A DNA stretch of 20,470 bases from JACQFZ01 sp036396275. Lineage in GTDB: Bacteria > Pseudomonadota > Gammaproteobacteria > Acidiferrobacterales > Sulfurifustaceae. Shown piece after piece: positions 1 through 7,805 of the stretch. The stretch's first letter is position 1. Each line of letters opens with the position of its first letter. The notes under the pieces are model-generated. The model ran no database searches, was not told where the DNA came from, and saw only the letters and a program-made list of their open reading frames with translations. Location of the stretch: contig DASWLD010000199.1 of the NCBI GenBank assembly GCA_036396275.1, positions 1 through 20,470 on the forward strand, in the 5' to 3' direction. Position numbers and translations under genes: made by a program.

Positions 1-1566
1 CAAGCGATCGTGAAACGCTCGCAGGCCCGCACCCCTATCGTCGCCCGCCACTCGGTCACGCAGCGCATTGATCAGTTTCCAGCCGATCGCGTAACCCAGC
101 GGCACCGTCGGCGAGCGCGTGTACCAGGCGAGATCCGCCTCGGCCTGTGCGCGCGGAAACCCGAGTGCCGCCACCATACGATCGGCGGCGGCGTCGAAAC
201 TCAGGCCTCGCGTATGCAGTTCGACATCGAGCATCACCCGCAGCGCCCGCCACAACCGGTCGCGCAGCAGCACTATTCGACTCTCCGGGCGGTCCAAAAA
301 TCCCTGCTCTTGCATCAATTGCTCCGAGTACAGCGCCCAGCCCTCGTAAAAACTTGCCGAAGCGTTGAGGAGCCGCGGCAACGTGCGCGCGACGGCGTTG
401 AGATTTGCGGTAACAAACTGCAAGTGATGGCCCGGATAAGCTTCGTGCACGCTCGTGTGTGCCAGACCGACCTCGTCATGTTCCGCGAGTTGTTCTTCGT
501 TTATCGGGGGCGTGACGTAATAGCGCCCATGCTGCTCCGGATCGCTCGATGCCGGCTCGGAATAGGCGGCGAATGGAATCTCGTGGCGCATGAACGCCGG
601 CGTCGCGACGACGTCCAGCCGCTCGCGCTCGGGCATGGTCACCAAATTCTTCGCGACCACGAACTCGCGCGCCGCACGCATGCGCTCGGCGTAGGTCGCG
701 AGCAGGCTTTCGAACGCCGGGTGGCGCTTCTGAATTTCGCGCACCACGCGCAAAGCATCGCGCCGCCCGAATTGGACGGCGCACTCCGCTTCCAATTCAG
801 CGCGGGTACGCTCGAATAACCGCCCGCCAAACGCGTGCAGCGCGTCGGCGCTCACATCCAAGAAATGACGCCGGCGCAGGAGCAAGTCGAAGTACGCGCT
901 GCCGCAAGCGAACTCACCCTTGGCGACGGGCGCCACGTCGCGCTCCAGAAACCCCGCAAAGTGAAAAAGCGCCTCCGCGGCGCGCGCCGCCGAAACCGCA
1001 AGCGCCGCTCGCATCGACAACGTCGCGACCATCGGATGGCCCGGCAAATCGCGCACAAACTCCGCGCCGCGGCGCGCGGCCGTAATCGTCGACGTCGCCC
1101 ACCGCGGCGGCACGTACGCGGCGCGTTGTGCGAGACCGGTTTCCGCGGACTTCAGATGCGATGGGATGGCGTCAAGGCGCGTCCCCAGCGCGCGCGGGAG
1201 ATCCTCGACCGTACGAATGGTGAGCTGATAAATCGCATTCACCGGCAACCAGCGCCGCGGATCGGGGCAGCTCGGTTCGCGATCGAGCAAGTACTGATTC
1301 TCGATCTGGATGGCGCCGCACAGCACGTCGTAGTCCACACGACGATCGGGGTCGAGCGCATTCGCATCCAGCGCTTCCAACGCGACGCGCAGCTCGTCGT
1401 TCAGACATACCAGCGGACCGCGTCGTTCTTCCGGCCCCGGCGTCAACAGATGCGCGTAACCCGGCACACCGACGTCGACCGCCGCTTCCGGATGAAAGCG
1501 AAACCACGTGCGATAGTACGACTGCGCCAACTCGTCGAATCGAGCCGCGATTTCCCGCACCGCCAT
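1..1566 (-). CDS. DUF885-family putative zinc metallohydrolase, C-terminus cut by window edge
   Basis: Reading the minus strand from the ATG at 1566 gives 522 uninterrupted codons that run off the left edge, so the stop lies outside the window. The protein carries the DUF885 family signature HEAYPGHH at residues 374-381, followed by the typical EGWALYSE at 408-415. The His/Glu residues resemble a gluzincin-like metal site, so a metallopeptidase or hydrolase role is likely, but the substrate is unknown. There is no signal peptide at the N-terminus (MAVREIAARFDELAQ), which suggests a cytoplasmic enzyme. Family members are usually about 550-600 residues, so only a short tail should be missing. 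The start codon shares one base with the stop of the OsmC-like gene upstream (TGATG), pointing to translational coupling and co-transcription. Family assignment is firm; biochemical function is not. Confidence 0.85.
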   Translation of the reverse strand, partial: MAVREIAARFDELAQSYYRTWFRFHPEAAVDVGVPGYAHLLTPGPEERRGPLVCLNDELRVALEALDANALDPDRRVDYDVLCGAIQIENQYLLDREPSCPDPRRWLPVNAIYQLTIRTVEDLPRALGTRLDAIPSHLKSAETGLAQRAAYVPPRWATSTITAARRGAEFVRDLPGHPMVATLSMRAALAVSAARAAEALFHFAGFLERDVAPVAKGEFACGSAYFDLLLRRRHFLDVSADALHAFGGRLFERTRAELEAECAVQFGRRDALRVVREIQKRHPAFESLLATYAERMRAAREFVVAKNLVTMPERERLDVVATPAFMRHEIPFAAYSEPASSDPEQHGRYYVTPPINEEQLAEHDEVGLAHTSVHEAYPGHHLQFVTANLNAVARTLPRLLNASASFYEGWALYSEQLMQEQGFLDRPESRIVLLRDRLWRALRVMLDVELHTRGLSFDAAADRMVAALGFPRAQAEADLAWYTRSPTVPLGYAIGWKLINALRDRVAGDDRGAGLRAFHDRL

Positions 1567-1985
1567 CAATTCGCCCCGATCAGCTCGAAGTCGTGCGTGA
1601 TCGTCGCGGTCTTGCCGATCATGATCGACGCCGAACAATACTTCGTGGCGGACAGCTCAATGGCGTGCGCCACTTTCTTCGGATCGAGTCCGCGGCCGGT
1701 GATTTTGAAATGCACATGGATGCGGGTAAACACCTTTGGGTCGGTCGGTGCGCGCTCGGCGTCCATTTCCGCGACACAGTCGGTGACGTCCTGACGCTGT
1801 TTGCGCAGGATATGCATAACGTCGAACGCCGTGCAGCCGCCCATCCCGATTAACACTACTTCCATCGGGCGCGAGCCTTTATTCTCCCCGCCGGCCTCCG
1901 GTGCGCCGTCCATTGGAATGTCGAACCCGCTCGGCGCGCGTCCGACAAAGCTCACGCCGCCGGACCATCGAATGCTCGCCTTCAT
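1566..1985 (-). CDS. OsmC/YhfA-like family protein
   Basis: This is a 139-residue protein of the OsmC/Ohr superfamily. The two conserved cysteines appear in the expected contexts: GGCTAFDV in the central helix and KYCSAS near the C-terminus. Length and layout match the YhfA-like branch (about 135-140 residues), so a thiol-dependent peroxide or thiol role is possible, but YhfA itself is poorly characterised. I chose the ATG at 1985 because GGAGA lies just upstream and because the homologous region begins MKASIRW. An in-frame extension to 2135 would run into trpC and adds nothing conserved. The gene lies 103 bp after trpC. That gap contains a possible -10 element (TATACT on the minus strand, 2015-2010) without a convincing -35, so the gene may have its own promoter or ride on trp transcripts. 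Confidence 0.85.
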   Translation of the reverse strand: MKASIRWSGGVSFVGRAPSGFDIPMDGAPEAGGENKGSRPMEVVLIGMGGCTAFDVMHILRKQRQDVTDCVAEMDAERAPTDPKVFTRIHVHFKITGRGLDPKKVAHAIELSATKYCSASIMIGKTATITHDFELIGAN

Positions 1986-2088
1986 ATCGTCTCCAACGCA
2001 AATTTCACCAGTATATTCGACCCAAGAACGCCGCCGACACCGCAATGACGCGACGCGTAATCGCCGGGAATCGGACCTAACCGGGTGG

Positions 2089-2889
2089 TTACAACTGAAA
2101 TAGCTCGGCCAAACGCGCGCCCGGGTCCGGCGCACGCATGAACGCTTCGCCGACCAAAAACGCGTTCACGTTGTTGGCACGCATCAGGGCGACGTCCTCG
2201 GCAACAAGGATCCCGCTCTCCGTGACCACCATCCGATCCCGCGGGATCATCGGCAGCAGTTTCAGCGTGGTATCGAGGCGGGTTTCGAAACTGCGTAGAT
2301 CGCGGTTGTTGACCCCGATTAGAGGCGCTTCGATCGGTAGCGCGCGCTCCAGCTCCTCGGCCGTATGGACCTCAACGAGCACGTCCATGCCGAGGTTCCC
2401 GGCCAACAAAGCCAACTCGCGCAGCCGTGTGTCGCCCAGAATCGCAACGATCAGGAGAATACAGTCCGCGCCGAGAACCCGCGCTTCGTAGACTTGATAC
2501 GCATCGATGGTGAAGTCCTTGCGCAGCACCGGTAATACGCACGCAGCCCGCGCCTCTTGCAGATGCGCGTCCGCGCCCTGAAAAAAATCGATGTCGGTCA
2601 ACACCGACAGGCAACTCGCGCCGTGCCGTGCGTAGTCGCGCGCGATTTCCGCCGGTTGGAAGTTCGCACGCAGTACACCCTTGCTCGGCGATGCTTTCTT
2701 GAGTTCGGCAATGACCGCCGGGCGGCCCCGCCCGATGTGCGCGCGCAGCGCGCCGACGAAGTCGCGCGGCGCCTCCGCCGATTCCACGTGCCGCGACAAC
2801 TCTTTCAACGGCAGCCGCTCGGCGCGGGTACGAATCTCCTCGTTCTTGCGCGCGACGATGCGTCGCAGAATATCCGGAACGTCTGACAT
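2089..2889 (-). CDS. trpC: Indole-3-glycerol phosphate synthase
   Basis: This 266-residue TIM-barrel enzyme converts carboxyphenylamino-deoxyribulose phosphate to indole-3-glycerol phosphate in tryptophan synthesis. Characteristic motifs are AELKKASPSKG (61-71; substrate-binding and catalytic Glu/Lys), LRKDFTID (122-129; catalytic Lys), LVEVHT (171-176), VNNRDL (193-198) and VTESGI (222-227). It is monofunctional: there is no fused TrpF domain. The start at 2889 follows the trpD stop by 12 bp, so the two are co-transcribed. No trpF, trpB or trpA lies in this window; in this cluster type they are commonly located elsewhere. Confidence 0.97.
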   Translation of the reverse strand: MSDVPDILRRIVARKNEEIRTRAERLPLKELSRHVESAEAPRDFVGALRAHIGRGRPAVIAELKKASPSKGVLRANFQPAEIARDYARHGASCLSVLTDIDFFQGADAHLQEARAACVLPVLRKDFTIDAYQVYEARVLGADCILLIVAILGDTRLRELALLAGNLGMDVLVEVHTAEELERALPIEAPLIGVNNRDLRSFETRLDTTLKLLPMIPRDRMVVTESGILVAEDVALMRANNVNAFLVGEAFMRAPDPGARLAELFQL

Positions 2890-2901
2890 TTCGGCGGACT
2901 G

Positions 2902-3939
2902 CTATTTCGCGAAGCGCTGGGTCGCGGCGACGAACTCATCGAGCTTCGCGCGCGCGGCGCCGGTCGCGATCGCCCGCGTCGCGCGATTCACGCCCTCGAT
3001 AATCGAACCCGCGACGCCGCCGGCATAGAGCGCGGCGCCGGCGTTGAGCACGACGATATCGCGCTCCGGGCCGGCTCGATTGTCGAGCGCCCCCAGAAGC
3101 TTTTCTTTCGACGCCGCCGCGTCCGCCACCCGCAATGCATCGCCGTCGTACGCGGCAATGCCGAACTGTTCGGGCCGGATCGTGTACTCGCGCACCTCGC
3201 CATTCACCAACTCCCCGACCATGGTTTCGCCGGACAGCGATATCTCGTCGAGTCCGCTCAGGCCATGAACGACCAAGACATGGCGGCTGCCGAGGCGTTG
3301 CAGCACGCGCACCTGAATGCCGACCAAATCCGGATGAAACACGCCCAACAACTGGTTCGGCGCGCCGGCCGGATTGATGAGCGGGCCGAGAATATTGAAA
3401 ATCGTGCGCACACCGAGTTCCTTGCGCACCGGCGCGGCATGTTTCATCGCCGCGTGGTGGTTCGGCGCGAACATGAAGCCGATGCCGGTCGCGGCGATGC
3501 ACTCGGCAACCTGCGGCGCGGTTAGATTGATGTTCACGCCGAGCGCTTCGAGCACGTCGGCGGCGCCCGACTTGCTCGAGACGCCGCGCGCGCCGTGCTT
3601 CGCCAAACGTGCGCCGGCCGCGGCCGCGACGAACATCGACGCCGTGGAAATATTGAAGGTATGCGCGCCGTCGCCGCCGGTGCCGACAATATCGAGCAAG
3701 CGATTACGCTCGACCGGCGGCACCTCGACCTTGGTCGCGAACTCACGCATCACTTGCGCCGCGGCGGCGATTTCGCCGATGGTTTCCTTCTTCACGCGCA
3801 AACCCACGATCAACGCCGCGATCATCACCGGCGATACCTCGCCGCTCATGATGGCGCGCATCAGTGCCAGCATTTCCTCGTGGAATATCTCGCGGTGCTC
3901 GATGACACGCTGCAGCGCCGCTTGCGGAGTAATCGACAT
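2902..3939 (-). CDS. trpD: Anthranilate phosphoribosyltransferase
   Basis: This 345-residue enzyme transfers the phosphoribosyl group from PRPP to anthranilate. The PRPP-binding loop GTGGDG is at 86-91, followed by the NIST motif. The KHG loop (114-116), SSKSG (121-125) and GPLINP are all present. It is full length for the monofunctional family, with no fused TrpG domain, which agrees with a separate trpG upstream. A strong ribosome binding site (GAGGAGG) precedes the ATG at 3939. An 84-bp gap separates it from the MFS gene upstream. I see no terminator there, so read-through from trpE/trpG is likely. Confidence 0.97.
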   Translation of the reverse strand: MSITPQAALQRVIEHREIFHEEMLALMRAIMSGEVSPVMIAALIVGLRVKKETIGEIAAAAQVMREFATKVEVPPVERNRLLDIVGTGGDGAHTFNISTASMFVAAAAGARLAKHGARGVSSKSGAADVLEALGVNINLTAPQVAECIAATGIGFMFAPNHHAAMKHAAPVRKELGVRTIFNILGPLINPAGAPNQLLGVFHPDLVGIQVRVLQRLGSRHVLVVHGLSGLDEISLSGETMVGELVNGEVREYTIRPEQFGIAAYDGDALRVADAAASKEKLLGALDNRAGPERDIVVLNAGAALYAGGVAGSIIEGVNRATRAIATGAARAKLDEFVAATQRFAK

Positions 3940-4023
3940 AGTGGCCTCCTCGCCTACCGGCTGCGTTAAATAGTACAGGATCGATTCACCATCGCTCGAT
4001 TGTGTTGATCGACCGCGCGACGG

Positions 4024-5256
4024 TCAAGGCGCCGCGGTCGACGCGCTCGCCGGACGCCGACTCGCGAGCCACCACAGTCCGAAAGCCATGGCGCCCAACA
4101 CCAGCGCGCCGAACGCAAAGGTCCACAGCCGGTCGGCCACCAGCGGCACAAGGACACCCGCGACGATTCCGCCAAACGCCATCTGGGTAAAGCTTTGCAC
4201 CGCCGAGGCCAGCCCGCGACGATGCGGCAAGCAGTCGAGCGCGATCAGGCTGAGATTTGGAATGGCGAGCGCCATCCCGGCCGCGTACAGCATCACCGGA
4301 CCGACCGCGTTCCAGAAACTTGGCGCGAACCATACCGACCCGGCAAGCCCGAACAAGGTAGCGAAGCCAATGATGCAAAAGCCGACCGCGGCCGCGAAAT
4401 CGTGGCTGAAATGCCCGGCCAACTGCCCGGAGGCGTAGGCGCCGCCCATCAACCCGAGTACGACCGGGACGAACAGGTATCCGAAATCGCCGGCACCATA
4501 ACCGAGATGACGATAAAGCAATGCCGGTGAGCCGGCGATATAAAGGAACAAGCCGCCGAAGCAGAACGCAATGCTCAGCGCGAGCAGCATGAAGCGCCGG
4601 TTCCTCAGCGCGCTCGTGTAGGCGCGCACGAGCGCGCGCGGGTGCGCGGGATGGCGATCGGCGGCGGGCAGAGTCTCCGGCAAGCGCCAAAAGGTCCAAG
4701 CGCAGAGCAGGAACGCGAGGGCGGCGAGAAACCAGAACACCGAACGCCAGCCGTACGCTTCCTGAAGGTGGCCGCCGATGATCGGCGCCACCGCCGGAGC
4801 GAGTGAAAAGAACAGCATTACGTTCGACATGACTCGCTGAGCGGCCGCGCCGGTGAAGGCGTCGCGCACGATCGCGCGGCCGATGACGATGGTTCCGCTG
4901 GCGGTCAAGCCCTGGCCGATGCGCATCGCCAGCAACCAGTGAATATTCGGCGCGAACGCGCAGCCGATGGACGTCACCGCATACAACGCCAACGTACCCA
5001 ACACCACGGCACGCCGACCGTAGGCGTCCGACAGCGGGCCGTAGAACAACGTGGTTGCGGCAAAAGCGAATAGATACAAACTCAGGGTCTGCTGCACCTG
5101 CCAATCGGCGGCGCTGAATTCGCGCGCGATGTCGGGCAGCGACGGCAAGTAGCTGTCGATGCTGAACGGCGCGAGCATCGCCAGCAGCGCAACGGTGAAC
5201 GTCAGCCCCGCACCGGCCTTCGCGCCGATGCCGCCAGCCGCTTTGGTGGAGGTCAT
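4024..5256 (-). CDS. MFS transporter of the Bcr/CflA drug-efflux type
   Basis: This 410-residue inner-membrane protein has about twelve hydrophobic segments. TM1 contains the Bcr/CflA signature around IDSYLPSLPDI (33-43), and the loop after TM2 has MFS motif A, GPLSDAYGRR (73-82). TM5 carries the motif C-like LAPAVAPIIGG found in drug:H+ antiporters. The N-terminus (MTSTKAAGGIGAKAGAG) is short and polar. The gene starts three bases after the trpG stop and is followed by trpD, so it is embedded in the trp operon. That context suggests, but does not prove, export of a tryptophan-pathway metabolite or analogue. The known family exports drugs such as bicyclomycin, sulfonamides and chloramphenicol, and also cysteine. 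Confidence 0.93.
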   Translation of the reverse strand: MTSTKAAGGIGAKAGAGLTFTVALLAMLAPFSIDSYLPSLPDIAREFSAADWQVQQTLSLYLFAFAATTLFYGPLSDAYGRRAVVLGTLALYAVTSIGCAFAPNIHWLLAMRIGQGLTASGTIVIGRAIVRDAFTGAAAQRVMSNVMLFFSLAPAVAPIIGGHLQEAYGWRSVFWFLAALAFLLCAWTFWRLPETLPAADRHPAHPRALVRAYTSALRNRRFMLLALSIAFCFGGLFLYIAGSPALLYRHLGYGAGDFGYLFVPVVLGLMGGAYASGQLAGHFSHDFAAAVGFCIIGFATLFGLAGSVWFAPSFWNAVGPVMLYAAGMALAIPNLSLIALDCLPHRRGLASAVQSFTQMAFGGIVAGVLVPLVADRLWTFAFGALVLGAMAFGLWWLASRRPASASTAAP

Positions 5257-5259
5257 CGA

Positions 5260-5853
5260 CTACGCCCGGCGCCGCTCGGGCTCGTCGAAACGGATCCCCA
5301 GGAAATTCGCCAGCAGTTTGTGGCCGTGCTCGGTCAGCAGCGACTCCGGATGGAACTGCACGCCTTCCACGGCGTGTTCCCGATGGCGCACGCCCATGAT
5401 CTCGTCGTCGTCGGTCCAGGCCGTCACCTCGAGGCAGGCGGGTAGACTCTCGCGCTCGATCACGAGCGAGTGGTAGCGCGTCGCTTCGAATGGGCTCGGC
5501 AAGCCCGAAAATACGCCGTCGCCGCCGTGATGAATCATCGAGGTCTTCCCGTGCATCAGCTGCTTGGCGCGCACGATCCGCCCGCCGTAGGCCTGGCCGA
5601 TACTCTGATGGCCGAGACACACCCCGAGAATCGGAATCCCGCCGCCGAAGCGCTCGACAGTCGCGATCGAAATCCCGGCCTCATTCGGCGTGCACGGACC
5701 CGGCGAAATCACGATGTGCTTGGGTTTGAGCGCCGCGATTTCGTCGACCGAAATCTGGTCGTTGCGGAATACACGTACATCTTGCCCCAGTTCACCCAAG
5801 TACTGAAACAGGTTGTAGGTGAACGAGTCGTAGTTATCGATCATCAAAAGCAT
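5260..5853 (-). CDS. trpG: Anthranilate synthase component II (glutamine amidotransferase)
   Basis: This is a 197-residue class I glutamine amidotransferase that supplies ammonia to TrpE. The catalytic triad is visible: Cys79 in GVCLGHQ, and His168 and Glu170 in FHPES. The oxyanion-loop PGPC motif is at 51-54. In some bacteria such a subunit also serves PabB; no pabB is seen here. I start it at the ATG at 5853 because the family begins MLLMIDNYDSFTYN and a GAGGG motif sits 8-12 bases upstream. An in-frame ATG at 5874 would add seven unconserved residues encoded by the flanking repeat region. The space between trpE and trpG is occupied by the GxxExxY cassette. Confidence 0.97.
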   Translation of the reverse strand: MLLMIDNYDSFTYNLFQYLGELGQDVRVFRNDQISVDEIAALKPKHIVISPGPCTPNEAGISIATVERFGGGIPILGVCLGHQSIGQAYGGRIVRAKQLMHGKTSMIHHGGDGVFSGLPSPFEATRYHSLVIERESLPACLEVTAWTDDDEIMGVRHREHAVEGVQFHPESLLTEHGHKLLANFLGIRFDEPERRRA

Positions 5854-5870
5854 TCTTGAGAACCCTCGAC

Positions 5871-5894
5871 GCAAAGGCGCGAAGACGCAAAGGA
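5871..5894 (+). repeat. Octamer repeat array, left end of GxxExxY cassette
   Basis: Three tandem 8-bp units read GCAAAGGC, GCGAAGAC and GCAAAGGA on the plus strand, pointing inward to the GxxExxY gene. The consensus GCRAAGAC matches the arrays at 6282-6305 (inverted) and 19425-19448. The array lies between the end of the nuclease-like gene and the trpG ribosome binding site. Confidence 0.85.
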
Positions 5895-5906
5895 GATCAG
5901 AGTTGA

Positions 5907-6275
5907 TTAACCAAGCGCTTGACGCCGTCCTTCACGCGGAACGTTGAAGTTGATCAGTAAGCCAAGTTTCTTTCCACTGATCCGCAGATACGAAAGCAAC
6001 TGCGCGGAGAATACCGGCAATACAATTTCGACGGCCTTCAATTCAACGACAAGTCGATCCTCGACCACCACGTCCGCGCGATACGCGGCGCTGAATTCAC
6101 GCCCCTTGTAGGTGACCGGCAAAGTCACCTCTTGCGCAACCTGAAAGCCCCTGAGCCGAAGCTCGTGAACGAGACAATCTCGATAGATAGACTCGAGCAA
6201 TCCGGGACCGAGGTGCCTATGAACTTCAATAGCAGCGCCGATAACTTCGCTCGACAACGCGTTTTCATCCATCAT
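5907..6275 (-). CDS. GxxExxY protein (PD-(D/E)XK nuclease-like), C-terminus frameshifted
   Basis: This is a 122-residue protein of the GxxExxY family, named for GLLESIY (25-31). A PD-(D/E)XK-type constellation is visible: Glu28, Asp68 (RADVV), Glu78-x-Lys80 (VELK) and Gln92 (FSAQLLSYLR). A nuclease-fold protein is therefore likely, but the biological role of the family is unknown. The frame ends REGRRQALG. The family-typical ending (VKDGVKRLVNQL) is present in another frame from about 5936 and stops at 5897, just before the repeat. So one or two bases appear to have been lost or gained near 5931-5939. The two ATGs at 6275 and 6272 are both usable, and a GGAG supplied by the repeat array lies upstream. 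The gene is co-oriented with trp genes and probably co-transcribed. Confidence 0.85.
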   Translation of the reverse strand: MMDENALSSEVIGAAIEVHRHLGPGLLESIYRDCLVHELRLRGFQVAQEVTLPVTYKGREFSAAYRADVVVEDRLVVELKAVEIVLPVFSAQLLSYLRISGKKLGLLINFNVPREGRRQALG

Positions 6276-6281
6276 CCATAT

Positions 6282-6305
6282 TTCTCCGCGTCTTGGCGTC
6301 TTTGC
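6282..6305 (-). repeat. Octamer repeat array, right end of GxxExxY cassette
   Basis: On the minus strand three tandem octamers read GCAAAGAC, GCCAAGAC and GCGGAGAA, inverted relative to the array at 5871-5894. Its last unit provides the GGAG that likely serves as ribosome binding site for the GxxExxY gene. The trpE stop codon is nine bases beyond its outer end. Confidence 0.85.
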
Positions 6306-6314
6306 GTCAAGAAA

Positions 6315-7805
6315 TCATTGCCGCCCGTTCAGTCCGCCCGCCGCCAGCGCCACCGCGCGAAATATCGCGCGCGCCTTGCTCATCGTTTCTTCCCATTCGA
6401 GCGCCGGCACCGAGTCGGCGACGATGCCCGCACCCGCCTGCACATAGAGTCTGCCGTCCTTGATCACGGCGGTGCGAATCGCGATGGCGGTGTCCATGTT
6501 GCCGCTCCAGCCGATGTATCCCACGGCGCCGCCGTAGACACCGCGCTTCACCGGCTCAAGCTCGTTGATGATCTCCATGGCGCGAATCTTCGGTGCGCCG
6601 CTCAAGGTGCCGGCGGGAAACGCGGCGCGCAGCACGTCGACGGCATCGAGATCGTCGCGCAATCGGCCGACGACGTTCGAGACGATGTGCATCACGTGCG
6701 AGTAGCGCTCGATCACCATGCGCTCGGTGACTTTCACGCTGCCGATTTGCGCCACGCGCCCGACGTCGTTGCGCCCGAGGTCGATCAACATCAAATGCTC
6801 GGCGCGTTCCTTGGGATCCGCCAGCAGTTCCTTTTCAAGCGCCTGGTCTTGGGTTTCGTCCGCACCGCGCCGGCGCGTGCCGGCAATGGGGCGCACGGTC
6901 ACCACGCCGTTTTCGAGGTGCACCAAAATTTCCGGGGACGAACCGACAATGTGAAACCCGTCGAGATTCAGCACGTACATGTACGGCGATGGATTCAGCG
7001 TCCGTAGCGCGCGGTATAGATTCAGCGGCGTCGCGCGATACGGCACCGACAGTCGCTGCGCCAGTACCACTTGCATGACGTCGCCCGCGCGGATGTATTC
7101 GCGAATGCGCTCGACACCGGCTTCGAACTTGTCGCGCGGAAACTCGGAAACGAAATCGCTCTCGGCCACCGTTTCGATCACCGCTCCCAGCGCCGGATCC
7201 GGCACACCGGTCCCAAGACGGGACGCGATTTCCCCGAGCCGCTCTTGCGCCTTGTTATAGGCGTCGTCGATTTCCGGGTTGACGTGCAGCACGATGAAAA
7301 GCTTGCCGCTCAGGTTGTCGAACACCACGACTTCATCGGACACCATCAACACGACGTCCGGCACGCCGATGGCGTCCGGCTTCGTCATGTCGCCGAGCCG
7401 GGGCTCCATGTAGCGCACCGATTCGTAGCCGAAGTAGCCGACCAGGCCGCCGGTGAAGCGCGGCAGCCCCGGCGACTGCGGCATGCGATAGCGGGCCTTG
7501 AACTCGCGTATGAATTCCAGCGGATCGGTAACGCGGCTTTGTTCGACGACCTCGCCGTCCTTGACGACGCGCGCTTCACGATCCGCAATCGTCAGAATCG
7601 TGCGGCACGGCAAACCAATGATGGAATAGCGACCCCACTTCTCGCCGCCCTGCACCGATTCGAACAGGTACGAAAACGGACGATGGGCCAGTTTGAGGTA
7701 AACGCTGAGGGGTGTGTCGAGATCCGCTAAGACCTCGCGCACCACCGGGATGCGGTTGAAACCTTGACGACGGTAACTATCGAACTCGGACCGGGGTAGG
7801 AACAT
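6315..7805 (-). CDS. trpE: Anthranilate synthase component I
   Basis: This 496-residue chorismate-utilising enzyme makes anthranilate from chorismate with TrpG. The N-terminal feedback-inhibition site is present: LFES (47-50) and NPSPYM (271-276), both part of the tryptophan-binding pocket in known TrpE proteins. The catalytic domain shows SSPE (289-292), TVRPIAGTRRRG (303-314), GTLSGAPKIRAMEII (399-413) and GAGIVADSVP (458-467). The ATG at 7805 is preceded in frame by a stop (TGA) six bases upstream, which fixes the earliest start. The only Shine-Dalgarno-like sequence is a weak GGTGA, which lies inside the leader hairpin described at 7805-7914. Expression is thus probably controlled by the leader ORF. 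Confidence 0.97.
   Translation of the reverse strand: MFLPRSEFDSYRRQGFNRIPVVREVLADLDTPLSVYLKLAHRPFSYLFESVQGGEKWGRYSIIGLPCRTILTIADREARVVKDGEVVEQSRVTDPLEFIREFKARYRMPQSPGLPRFTGGLVGYFGYESVRYMEPRLGDMTKPDAIGVPDVVLMVSDEVVVFDNLSGKLFIVLHVNPEIDDAYNKAQERLGEIASRLGTGVPDPALGAVIETVAESDFVSEFPRDKFEAGVERIREYIRAGDVMQVVLAQRLSVPYRATPLNLYRALRTLNPSPYMYVLNLDGFHIVGSSPEILVHLENGVVTVRPIAGTRRRGADETQDQALEKELLADPKERAEHLMLIDLGRNDVGRVAQIGSVKVTERMVIERYSHVMHIVSNVVGRLRDDLDAVDVLRAAFPAGTLSGAPKIRAMEIINELEPVKRGVYGGAVGYIGWSGNMDTAIAIRTAVIKDGRLYVQAGAGIVADSVPALEWEETMSKARAIFRAVALAAGGLNGRQ

Larger units (their letters stand above)
5871..6305 (-). mobile_element. Candidate mobile cassette: GxxExxY gene between inverted octamer arrays
   Basis: The unit consists of the GxxExxY nuclease-like gene enclosed by two inward-facing arrays of three GCRAAGAC-type octamers, giving imperfect terminal inverted repeats of about 24-28 bp. 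It sits exactly between the trpE stop (6315) and the trpG start (5853), genes that are normally adjacent. Without it the trpE-trpG gap would be a few tens of bases. No clear target-site duplication is visible. The heptamer TTCTTGA occurs in inverted orientation just outside both ends, separated from the left array by an extra dozen or so bases. A gene-less palindrome of the same units occurs at 19425-19483. Mobility is inferred from geometry and repetition; no transposase is encoded. Confidence 0.5.

Noticed and set aside
10..1794. Two plus-strand open frames (10-819 and 835-1794)
   Set aside because: They lie opposite the continuous DUF885 frame carrying HEAYPGHH, have Arg/His-rich translations and no family features.
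3986..5620. A 544-codon minus-strand open frame
   Set aside because: It overlaps the MFS gene and part of trpG in another frame, has an Arg-rich composition with no recognisable motif, and the overlapped frames encode clear families.
5853..5874. Upstream start for trpG at 5874
   Set aside because: The added residues MRRGFSR are not part of the family and overlap the end of the repeat region; the ATG at 5853 has the ribosome binding site.
5853..6315. Target-site duplication around the GxxExxY cassette
   Set aside because: Only an inverted TTCTTGA shared outside both arrays was found, with different spacing; no direct duplication.
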